From Pterobdella sp. o SKG-2022 (lineage: Eukaryota; Annelida; Clitellata; Hirudinida; Piscicolidae): a DNA stretch of 64,000 bases. The stretch lies in assembly GCA_964035795.1 (NCBI GenBank), contig OZ038322.1, forward strand, positions 24,758,359 to 24,822,358, read 5' to 3'. Below are positions 34,418 to 46,050 of this stretch, in pieces. Under the pieces are notes generated by a model. That model searched no databases and had not been told where the DNA came from. It saw only the letters and a list, made by a program, of their open reading frames with translations. Numbering within the stretch: position 1 is the stretch's first letter; each line of letters opens with the position of its first letter. A program made the translations under genes and the position numbers.

Positions 34418-37400
34418 ATGTTGTCGAACTACCATGATTACGTTAAAATGCATTTTATATGATTTTTATCCTATTTATAAAACTTTTAGTTGCAAATAAA
34501 GGAATATGTGCGACAAATCCACCGATAAATATTCTTATAAGTCCTAATTTTTGAAAATATCACTTGAATGGTATCTTTTCATTGAAAAATTAATCTTTGT
34601 ATTACTTAAATGTATATATTTTCAGGATTATAAAAGTCTTGCAAACAAAAAATTACTTAGTGATTTAGAGTCATCTTCTGAAAGTGATCAAGAAGTTTGT
34701 GAATTATGCAAATAGTGAACATAGTTTATGCATTCATAGAGTTGATTCACTTATCAGCTGCAATTTCTTAAAACTCATTTTACTAAAATTTTCTCGCAGA
34801 GTCATTCTTCATTTATCATTAGTTGAAGATTCTAGTCTGATCAATAACTAATTTCAGTGGCAATGTAAACAAAATGTGAAGAAAAGAGAAAACAAGATTG
34901 TTGGAAATTCTGCTAAGAAGCATAAAGTAGTGGAAGCTGAAGAAGGTTTAAAACTTTTAATGGACTAATTTTTTTTAAAAATGCATGTTTATAAAATGCC
35001 ATACCATTTAAAGGAGAAGTTACAGATAGTGAAAGTGATGATCAATTTGATGATGGGCTCGGTATACATTTTTTTTTAAAAAAAAAAATTATATAGTCAT
35101 AAATTGAATGTAAAAACAGCAATTTATAACTAAATTCTACTAGTAATTTGAATTTGACAGGACATGCTATTTGGTTTTAATGTACTTAAATTTTTATATC
35201 ATTAAAATTTAATTCAGATGATCAACTTATAAGGGATGAAGAAGATAGGAAAAGACTGGAGAGTATGAGTGAGAAAGAAAGGGAACAAGAGCTTTATAAT
35301 CGGATCGAGAAAAGAGAAGCCCTTAAAACTAGGTATCTTTTATGAAAGTTCTTTTTGAAGTATATTTTCAAGGTTTGTCCAGGCTATCATAGAAGCTTCA
35401 TTAAGCTATCTTTGTTTACGGGTGCAAATTGCTTAACAGGGATTTGGTATGACCAATCTCACAACTGTAACATAATCTTTGAATAAAAAAAATACATCAA
35501 TCATTTGATTGCCCCTATCTGGGGTTTCAGTTGTGCAATTGATTGGTTCTACAGGGCACTACTCCATGTTGACTACTAATTGTCGGCCCAAGCAGGATTG
35601 AAACTGGTGTCTCTAGATAATTAATCAAATGCGCTATAGGGGTCGACAATCTTTGAATTTTTAGCCTTCAAATCATTAAAAATCTATAAATGTCTGCTGA
35701 TTCCAATGATAATTACATCTTCAATCAAAGACTTTCCAATAATCTATTCAAAATTCCAAAAAAAGAGAGCAATAGCTTTTAACTGAAATTTAGCATTCCT
35801 TCAAATTACGTAAAAATAATCAAATTAAGTGTTTCAAAATTGTTTATTTTATTTCCACGCTGGAGATAATTCATGACCATTGCCAGGTTTGAAATAGAGA
35901 AAAAGATGAGAGAGACAAGAAAGTTAAATGAACGCAGAGAATCTCAAAAAAGGGTTAGTTTCATGCTTCAGAGCATCTTATGGAATCTTTTGAATTTAAA
36001 ATCTTCATTAATTACTAGGAATTAATGCTAGATTTGAGTAGAAATTCTTTCATTATTTTTTATGATGATAACTGATAGGCATCAGAGAGGAGGAAAAGGA
36101 TGCATCCAAGTAGCCTGTCTTCAAAGAAGGGGAGTGCTCTGGAGCATCTGAAAACAAAAAGAGAAGAGAAGAAAAATCTTGGTTATATCATCTTGCAAAT
36201 ACTGTGCCAAATTTATTAAAATATTAATCACCAAGCAAAATATATTTAGTACCCGTTTTTTTAACACAAATATTTCATTCATTTGACACACAATTCACCC
36301 TTACTTACTTCTTATCAGATATTTATAAGAGAAAAGAAAGAGAAAATGAACTTAAAAGAAAACCTTTAATGAAGAGCATATATTCAGATGATGATGAAGA
36401 TACGTCTAACAACCTCCAAAAACCATCTTTCCACATATCATCTTCTTCTTCCTCTTCTTGCTCATCCTCATCTTCATCACCATCATCATCTGAGAAGGAA
36501 GAAGAGAAGGAGGAGAGCCGAAAGAAGACACAAGTGGTGACAAAGAGACAGCAGTTGAATGACATCAGACTGAGTAGGCACTTGCTTGAGAAATGGTGTC
36601 ACTACCCCATGTTCCCCGAGGTTCTATCTTTTCAGTATTTTGTGTGTGTGCCACTAGGATTATGTGGCTCATGGCATAATTTAATTTTATTGTGTTCGAT
36701 GTTGAGGTTGTTATTTTTTATTTTTTTCACTTTTAGCATTAGTGGAAATGCACTGTTCATGTCAGATGTTTTATTTTCAAATCTCACTGAAATATATTGC
36801 TTGTTCTTTTGAGAGGAATCTTGATGTGCTTATAAATGATGTTCAACACTTTTTTCAGGTCGATTTATGAAAGAATTTTAGTACATTTATTTAGCTTTTC
36901 TTTTATTTTGTTTATTTAGTAATTAATTGTTTTGACCTATTCAATTCACTTTATTATTTGAAGGTAGTGGTTGATTGTTATGTCAAGATTGGTACTGGTA
37001 GGACCAATGGCAAACAAACATACAAAGTAAGTAAAACTAACAACGTTTGCAACTAGTATTATTGCTTTACTCAATTTGTCTTGGTTATTCATTTCAACAC
37101 ATAGTTATACAAAGATGAATTGAGCTTGTTGTGAATTAGCTAATAATAACAATGATGAAGACAAATAAAAAAATGAGGCATTTGCATGGCTGATCTATGT
37201 GTGGATGGCAACCCGAAAGGTGGCGTGTGTAGCAGGTGTGGTGGAAACATCAAAGGTTTATGATTTTGAGTCGACCAGGACCAACAAAGGTCTACGATTG
37301 AGGTATGCTCTGCATTCAGATGGGGCTTCTATTGGAGACTGTGTTTCATAATCACTTGATGGGCTTGAAATCAACCCTTCATGTGGAATACATTTTGCAG

Positions 37401-40400
37401 ATATGGCAATACAGAGCATGTGTATCGGTTGAAGTTTGTGTCAAACCAAGAGTTCAGCGAGGCTGAGTTTGAGATGTGGAAGATGGCAATGGAGCAAGAT
37501 TCCTGCTCATTGCCCACAGTGCATGACGTTGAGCAGAAGGTGTGTTCAATAATTTTTGTTGAAGCTTTCATCATTATTATCAGAGACATCTTATGTGTCG
37601 AGGTTATCATTATCAGAGACATCTTATGTGTCGAGGTTATCATTATCAGAGACATCTTATGTGTCGAGGTTATCATTATCAGAGACATCTTATGTGTCGA
37701 GGTTATCATTATCAGAGACATCTTATGTGTCGAGGTTATCATTATCAGAGACATCTTATGTGTCGAGGTTATCATTATCAGAGACATCTTATGTGTCGAG
37801 GTTATCATTATCAGAGACATCTTATGTGTCGAGGTTATCATTATCAGAGACATCTTATGTGTCGAGGTTATCATTATCAAAGACATCTTATGTGTCGAGG
37901 TTATCATTATTAGAGACATCTTATATGTCGAGGTTATCATTATCAGAGACATCTTATGTGTTGATTTTATCATTGTCAGAGACATCCTATGTATCCCTTT
38001 TATTTAACTTTTCATGTATTCTTAATTTTTAAAATGAAAATAGATAGCTACTGAGTTTTCAAATCTGGTTTAATTCCCACTATAGTAAAGATTTACTTCA
38101 TTTACAAAAAATTGCAGTTTTTTCTATTCCTTATCTCCATTTCTTGCCAGCTGAAGCATCTTTTTCTTTAAAACCAGCTTCACCACCTTTCCATGCTGAT
38201 TGAATTTCCTGTACTACACCACTTATCAAAACTTCAGTTTTTGAAATATTTATTTTTAAACCCTTCTCTTCGAAATCATTTTTCCATCTAAAAAATTTCC
38301 TCTCAAACCTGACATGGTGTCGCTTGAAAGAACCAAGTGATCTGCATATAAAATTTCATGCATTTAGTTTTCTCTCTTGCACTTTCTGTTATAACATCAA
38401 TCACTGTGGGAAATAGTAATGGCTACAAAACATTCAAAATGAGGAAGTTTTCAGTTTGTATTTGCATGTTTGTGGCGCTCAAAAGCAATTGCATGATTAC
38501 AATTGTGTATAGAAGTTACCACTTTGAAGGATATGGGTTGGGTTAAAGTGTGTCAAAAGACTCACATGCTATGTGCCTTCAAACGTCATTGTTGGTGTTA
38601 GAGTCGTGAGTGAGGAGGGTGTTCCCTCAAACTATTTTCTGTTTATTCGGTTATTGGGTTGCTAGTACCCATTTGTTGTGCACGTTTTATACAGGCATCA
38701 ACCTATCAAACTTTTTTTTGCTTTGAGTTTGGTTCAAAATATTTAGCCGCTTGAGTTTTTCACCCCTTTCATCATTTCATATCCTTCATTTTTCCAATTT
38801 CATATTATCAACAACGAAAGAAAATTCATTTTTTACATAGAATTTGAGAGAATATTCGAAAATGTTTTTCTCCAGTCGAAAGTGATTCAGGACACCTTGT
38901 ACTACAAATTCACCGACGAAGAACTCACGCAGGTGAGCATCGATGTACGGGATGGTGTCATATGTGCACTTGTGCTGATCAAACGATAACACTCTGTCTT
39001 ATTCCACATATATATGATGCATTTATATTCAATATTCTTTGCAGTGCATATCGAGTGAAGAGGTTTAAAATAGATTTATTTTTCACGAAAGCTGATTTTC
39101 GATAAATTCATAAAATATTCAATCGTCTTGATGTTATTCATTGTGAGGTTGAGTTTATTGAAGATTATAGTTTACTAAAAGTTTATTTTCTTTTGTAATT
39201 TCTTCAAATAACTCTTAAAAAATTAATTGGCAAGCTTCAATTCAAATCGCTCTTTTTGCAGGTAATTGCAGAAAAGAAACGTTTTCAAAAAGTACCGAGC
39301 AATTACGCCCTCGAAAAGACGGAGTTGAAGAGGCAGCTGGTATTGTGGTTTACGTTTAGTTCTTATGTATCTTCTTACCTCTAGAGAACAGTCGTTAAAA
39401 TGATAGGGATTATCGTTGTTTTAATGTAATCGTAGGACTTTGCTCGAGACAATGGTGACATAGAGAAAGAGAATGCCTTGAAGCATCAGATTGAGAATCT
39501 GGAGGAGCAAGCAGATGAAATGTACAAGAGAAGAAGCAACAACATAAAATGCATAGGGTGAGCTTCGATTGTCATCAATGGTTAGAGTAGTATCTTGAGT
39601 TATTTTGAAGAGTATCATTACTTCCATTGTTGCCAACATCGCATCAGTTGACTCATGTCTATATTTTAATGAATCACGTAAAACGATGATGATGTTTATA
39701 CTTAAATGACAGTCTATTTGTTTCCCAATTAAAAATTTAGTCATTTCAAAGATTTATTAATTTATTGCCTCTCACTCGAAGCTCCATCAACGAGCGCAAC
39801 CGGAAGAAGAACATGGAAGACATGGTGGAGGCTTGCAAAAGAGAAGTCCATAATTACCCTCGAAAAGAAATCATTCAAAAATACTTAATTTCATTATAAT
39901 ATTATTTTTTAAAAATATTTCCATGTTTATATAAAATTATAGGTCGCAAATGTGGTTTTTTCCCAAAATTATCAAAAAATGATGAAATGATATTCGACGC
40001 AAAACTGCTTTTGTGTGCACGGAACTTCGTGTACTTTACAAATCAAACTGACTCGATAATATTTATCGATTGCTCACTTCAAGAATTTTTAATACAAACT
40101 AATTTTTTCTTGAGCATCAATCAACTTAATCCTTTTTTATAGCCCGTTGTTTTACCAAAGACAGGCTTTTTGATTGAATACATAATGTTTTGAAGGTAGC
40201 GGAGATGAAGAATGCAAAACCAGACCCCTTCACTCGACGCCAGTGCAGGCCCACTCTTGTGACCAAGGTGATTCTCAATTTCCACTCATTTCTCCTCTTT
40301 GTTATTTATTACCTTTCGTTTTTCATTGAGTTTGAGTGAGTATTTTGAACATTTTATGGTGCAGAAAAATCTCAAAATTTGTAAGTTATATATGATTTGT

Positions 40401-40876
40401 TTGAGGGATGGAATGATTTCCGTGTTTTGAGAATGTTACTTGATTGTTTTGCTTATGTTGAAACATATTGTCCATTCTCTATTGATTTCTCACGTAATTT
40501 TTCAGAAACATGTAATGTGCAATTAAATGCTTCACTCATAGTTCAGAGACTCGGAGTCAAGGACTCACACAACTGAAGACCCTCAAGAAGATTGCCAAGA
40601 AGAAGTGCAAGATGTGCAGAAGGACAAGAAAGAGCACATACATCATCACAACGACCTTTTTTCTGTTCACGATTTCGATATTTCCATTGATTTGGGCCTT
40701 GGAGAAGGTTTTTCGTTTCATAAGCTTGTATCATTCATTTAATATTGTGTTGATATTGACCAGAAGTGCCAAGAGTGGTGAAGGAAAGCAGTGGTTGTAA
40801 GGTAGGTGAGAGGTTGGTGTCAGGCAGGAGGCATCTGAACTTGGATGAGTATAAGAAGAAAAGAGGTCTCATCTAG
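34418..40876 (+). CDS. RTF1: RTF1 homologue (PAF1 complex, Plus3 domain)
   Basis: Exons: 34418-34441 (tentative), 34626-34694, 34858-34945, 35014-35061, 35218-35332, 35887-35953, 36079-36181, 36319-36620, 36964-37030, 37178-37198 (tentative), 37236-37302, 37401-37539, 38876-38932, 39262-39339, 39436-39557, 39782-39845, 40196-40267, 40365-40380 (tentative), 40549-40707 and 40764-40876. They give about 596 residues. Features in order are acidic Ser/Asp stretches, the conserved helix [19 protein letters not shown], a Ser run, and the Plus3 domain ([60 protein letters not shown]). The family C-terminal blocks follow: [31 protein letters not shown] and the terminal [19 protein letters not shown]1 links the PAF1 complex to elongating RNA polymerase II and promotes H2B ubiquitination. 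The 21-nt and 16-nt exons, and a 37-nt intron at 37199-37235, are inferred from phase. Confidence 0.93.
35511..35650 (-). mobile_element. tRNA-derived SINE, second body type
   Basis: Read on the minus strand, GTCGACCCCTATAGCGCATT and TCTAGAGACACCAG...CAATCC...TGGGCCGACAATTAG give a tRNA-like head similar to that at 21914. The body differs (GGAGTAGTGCCCTGTAGAAC, CAATTGCACAACTGAAACCC). The B-box has decayed. It lies in an RTF1 intron. Confidence 0.7.
37571..37993. repeat. 33-bp minisatellite, about 13 copies, in an RTF1 intron
   Basis: The unit CGAGGTTATCATTATCAGAG plus ACATCTTATGTGT is repeated with only a few substitutions, mostly in the last four copies. Because 33 is divisible by three and the unit lacks stops in several frames, long repetitive reading frames appear on both strands. 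These are repeat artefacts unless the intron is retained. Confidence 0.93.
38140..38430 (-). mobile_element. Decayed LINE reverse-transcriptase fragment
   Basis: On the minus strand the sequence reads [18 protein letters not shown], then, after frame changes, [39 protein letters not shown] and LISGVVQE. These are the RT catalytic-core and following motifs of a non-LTR element, with the second Asp of YADD changed to His. Frameshifts break it. It lies in an RTF1 intron, antisense to the gene. Confidence 0.75.
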
Positions 40877-43800
40877 TTGATGCATAGATCCCAGATGTGT
40901 TGAAGGAAAAGTTGCCAACCGCAGATACTATCGAATATGTATTGAAGTTGTAAATCACGTTTGTAGACATTATTAGGATAATTTTTGTAGAAGGTTTATA
41001 TGCGAGACATGATGAGTTTATATAGCAAGCAAAGATTCAATATTTTCATTAATGCAATTTTTTATGATGAATCAAACGTTATCTTCAAAATGTTTCACCT
41101 CAAAAATTAATCTCCTATCATGTAATGATAATTGAAACTAAATTATTTCCAAATGTAAATATTTTGTGAGTTTGTGTCATCTTGCTTGTCTATTTATCGA
41201 ATGATGCTGATAACTGTAGGGGATATTTCAGTCATCTTCATGTCCATCCAATGCTGGGTGTTTTCTGTTTGCTCTTTCAAAACTTTAGTTTATTATGATG
41301 ATGTCTGTTACATTCATGATCAATTTAAATTTTTAAACTGTTAAAATATTTTTACACTGAAAATAAATACTTTCATTATTAGATCAGCAACGAATGTCAT
41401 CCCTCAATAACTTTGAAATTATATTTTGAACCGTAAAAGGTGAAGAGTGTTTTGTGCAAAAATGTTGTCATCAAACAATTTTGATTTTTTAATATAGATT
41501 ATACATATGTGACAAATTTTCAAACACAACGAATCGGTTTTATGATTGCTGCATGTGTTGGAAGAGGCCGCCCGAAAGAGTTAGTATTCATCAACATCTG
41601 CAGGTGAGTCTAGTCTCTGAAGAAGCTGGTTGGGCTCTGTTTCAATTGATGTTGTCATATATGCGCACTGGCTTGATAGCTAAGTCATAAAATCTTTTCG
41701 ACAACTTTAAAGTTAGCATTCAAACATCCACATTTTAAATTATGAATACTTTCAAACAAACGAGCCTTCAAAAATATAAGAGATTGCATATAATTTCTAC
41801 GGGCATCTCATGAAGACTTGCATTAAAAAAAAATATTTCTTTGCGAGTATAATTTTTCGTTCATTATAGAAAATGATGGAATAACATACGTCTTACAGAC
41901 AATTTGTATAATGCAAAAATATATATATTTCTTGAAATTTTCAAAAAATGTGTCTATTGCCTGTTTCAGTGAAACAATATGTATTTTTTTGTGTTTTAAA
42001 AGCAGAAAATGGTATATCTAGTTTAAACAAGTTGCAAAACTCCAGCAAGAGAAATATGAAATTTGTTGCTTATGTTGATGACCTTTTTGGAAATTCAAAA
42101 AAAGTTGAAAGTTGTAAAATTTCAGCAAAGACGCACTTTTCACCACACGCACTGCCAGTAAAATTTAAATACCAGTTTGGTTGTTTCAGTTTTGTTGCTT
42201 ATGAATTGTGCCATGTTAGTATGATTATTGTTTTAGAGACTGGTGCATTCATTCTCATGAAAATCATTCGTAATCAAATTTTTGAGTTTAAAGAATTTTC
42301 AAGTTCCAAACATATCCTCAACATTCAGTTTGAAGTCACGAGGGTGTCCATTTGTGAGTGATAATGGCACTTGAAGACATCTTTGCAACATTAGCTCGTG
42401 TGATGTCGGATGCATAAAAGTGAGTCAAAGGACAGACGGAAGTGATAAAGTTTTCAAATTCTTAGAAGCAGAACGGAAAAAATAATTTAAAATTTGAATA
42501 AAAGTCTGAAGTGCATTGTTCATTCATGGACGATAAATGATTCGACAAAAAATTATTTTTAAATTTTTTGAAGGTTTCATGCCAGTTTCTTATACACGTA
42601 TTTCCAAATGAATGCCAGAAACGAAATTGCAAATAAATTTAGTGGTGTAACTTGAGACAGCTTATGTATTTTTGTATAGCAATCATCTATAGAACATTAA
42701 TTCGAGAAATTCATACGCTTACTAAGCAATAATTTTTGGCAATTAAGGCCTCAGCATAGAACATTATCATGCTCCTTTCTGAATTTTTAAAATAACTTTT
42801 TGTTTTTTTATTTGTGTTCAACTCAATAATAACAATGAAGTTTCATCAAATTATATATACTTTTGGTACATTTAAATAGAGTCACTCGTACCTTCATTTT
42901 TGACGTGAATTCAAAACTGAATGTTTATTCCAGGAAGACTGCTTTTTCATGACCCTGTTCAAAAACAATAGAAGCCAAATCTTCGTATTCACTTTAATAA
43001 AATTAAATTAAACTCGTATGAATAAGTTGTATTCAACTCCAAACTAATATCACTAAGCAAGCTTTACACAAATTTCATTCCATAATTCATATTCATGCTT
43101 GCTAAATTTTCATTTGTTAGACAAATTGATCAGTCATTGTATGATTGCTTCAACCAATAAGATTGTGCGTTTAATGAAGTTGTCATGCTTGCGCAACGCT
43201 GATTGGCTCGTCAAAAAATCAAATTCGCAAGTGACAAACGAGCGAATGGGTTTGAACTGAGATAAAGAAGCTTAGTTATGCTTTTAAATAATCCTTTTCT
43301 AACAGCTAATCCCTTTTGAAAAAGCTTCTCCTAATTTCCAAATTAATTATTTGATTTAAAAATTTGGTTTCTGATGAGCTTTTGTTTCATAAAGTGAAAT
43401 AATCGTCAAATACATAAAACGCTTGGATATGAGTATGAGAAGAAAATGCAGGAAGCCTCTTCAGAACTTACCTTGCGCAGGTTGGAAAGCTAAAATGAAA
43501 TGATATCATTAAATCATAGACATTAGGGTCTTCTTTGGCAGATGTTTGCAATAAAGTTGTTTGAATTTAACCAAAGGATAATTTTCGATTTAATATGAGC
43601 TAGTGGAATTTTTTTAAAAATTTGTTCACTACTAAACAAGTTAAAAAGTTGAACTTTTCTGCTCTTCAAGGACGATTCAGAAAGCAAACGTTCTACTCAT
43701 GAGACATTCTTTATAAATTAGATAGTTTTGGATCTGCTCAAAAGTTCACATATAAAGAAATTTTAAATAAAATCTTTGAACAATATTCAACTTTTTTTCG

Positions 43801-46050
43801 CAGTGAATCTTATATTCGTATCCTGATGTGTTTCAGTTTTATTGCCTCATAACAGTCTTTCCCGTCTAATATCTCATAATCTCATTTCTAATCTCTTTTG
43901 TCTTCGCATTTTTCCACCAATTGAAACTCTTTTATTCTCGAACTTCAAAGCAATTAGACTTGAACGTATAAAGTTATAATTGGTTTTTAATTTTATCATA
44001 TATATATTTTTAATATTTTTGACTTTCTTACTCCATTCAAATGAAATTCAAAAATTTGACTTTAGTTTCCGACTTAATGGTAAGCGTAAATCTCCCATGG
44101 TTTTTAAAGTCAGGTTCCTGAAAATTCAAACTCTGGAAAACCAAGAGAAATTATTTTGCAAATCTGGTAGTTGACATTTTTCTCAAAAACATCCTCAAAG
44201 CACATAAGGCAACAGCCCCTGGCAATCAGTGGTTGAGAAAATGAATAATATAAACATTCGAGAGGTATGTTAATACGTTTCACATTTGACTTTCATGGAA
44301 CTCCTGAATATCGTGAACTAGTGCCTGTGAATTGTTTGATGGTGTGTGTTACCAAGCTTGTGCATATCAGTCAAATACTTGTCGCATTCATATTTTCAAT
44401 GCAGAAACCGTGATCTTTATTCGCAAAATTAAACCAAATAACTAGATCAATTATTTGAAAAGTTATAAATAATTTTGTCTATTTAAGAAATTCATCTTCA
44501 TTTTAAAAATTAAATTTGATTTAGCAATGTTTAAAATTTGATTTGAGAGCTATAATGAAGGAATGAGTTAGTGAAAGGAGGTGATATCCGGAGATTTTCT
44601 TGGCATGCGTGGCTTCCATGCTATTACGACTTCTATTCATGCCGGCTTATAAACTTACAACGCCGGATTTCCGAACGTTCTTTGATAGATAATTTTACTC
44701 AAGTTGAAGTTCATGCATAATAAACAAGGGATGGCAAAGTATTAAAATGAAGGTTAAATCAAAATTCTTTAAAAGCTCAGCAAGTATATGATATAATAAC
44801 ATTGAGATATGTGACTTTGGCATGCTTATAATGCTTCAAAATAAAACATAACTTTTCAAGCAATAAATAAAACTCACTAGAAGATAAATTACATTTTAAA
44901 AGTCGTTGAATACGATTATAACATTTGTCTAAAACATTCATCATGGAAGGCTGTTGAAAGGCAGTTGTCGTTAGTCAATGCAGCCGCTGCGTTTAAAATT
45001 ACCATAGTTTTAAAAATTCATACCAATCGCTACACAAAACTCCAAATGTTAAAATAAGCCATCAAAAACGAAATATATTTTCTAAAAGCGCAAACAAAAT
45101 TTTATATAGCTTTTCATTTTTAGAACCCATATTACAAATGAAAAATGAAAAGAATTCGAAGCTCTTGTAGGCAGAGGTAGTAATGGTGATCGCATGATAC
45201 TAGAGAGAGATTCGTGAGACAATCTTTAACGAAACAATCGCCAAATATCCCTTGTGTTTGTATAGAACTCAACGTTCTATTATATATTTTTCTTCTATCT
45301 CGTGTGCACAATACTGCCACCAATCTGCTGAGATATATAAGTAGAGCTAACCGTAATTAGACGCAATTGTGAGCTATGGTGTCGTAAACAATGGTTAGAA
45401 ACTTAATTACCTGGCTAAAATGTCTTTATTGTCAAACTTCATTACGCAACTAATTCACTTTTAACATGCTTCGATTAACTCGCGTTTAAACGGTTTCGAA
45501 AGCTTTTGAAGCCACATTTTGTGTTTCAAAAGTATGAGAAAAATTTTCATTTGCATTAGCAATGAAGCTCATTTGATAATGTCAGTTGACGTTGCAGTAT
45601 TTATTTGGGACTCATTGAAGCGACAGATCAGATTCACACATGAAGCTATCAAAAGCTTTCGAAACCATTAGTTTTCAAATATTTTTATGCAAATTATTTT
45701 TTTTGAGCTTCTTTCACATCTGCCATTCCACTCAGCACCTTTATTTGTCTTCTCGCTTTAGCTCTAAGGTGAACTCGTTCAAGAAACCCTTCACCCTGCA
45801 AACAAAATCTAATTAATCTTTTCATTCCTGTCATTGATTAATTTTGAAAAATGAATTTCTTATAGGCAATTTTTTAAATATTTGGGTGTATTTCTTGAGC
45901 TCGTAGCAAATTTTTTATGGCTATCTCTAAACCAAATTGCTATTATATCCTCATTATTTTTCCTCACTTAAAATTGTTATAATTTCACTTTTATACATAC
46001 TGCAAAAAATATTTTGAAACGAATTTTTAAATAAACGAAATTACACTATA
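40877..46050. other. Large intergenic region, no recognised gene
   Basis: About 5 kb of AT-rich sequence. An open frame of 137 codons at 41948-42361 shows no domain and may be chance. Two CCAAT-type motifs (43151 and 43204) and a CTTGCGCAAC C/EBP-like motif cluster near 43150-43215. I see no convincing exon series, RNA gene or transposon. Confidence 0.5.

Noticed and set aside
37371..38032. Long reading frames on both strands across the 33-bp repeat
   Set aside because: They follow from a repeat length divisible by three that lacks stops. Only the plus-strand frame continuing from the RTF1 exon is worth testing.
41948..42361. 137-codon plus-strand frame
   Set aside because: No domain, no splice partners, composition like surrounding AT-rich DNA. 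Kept only as part of the intergenic description.
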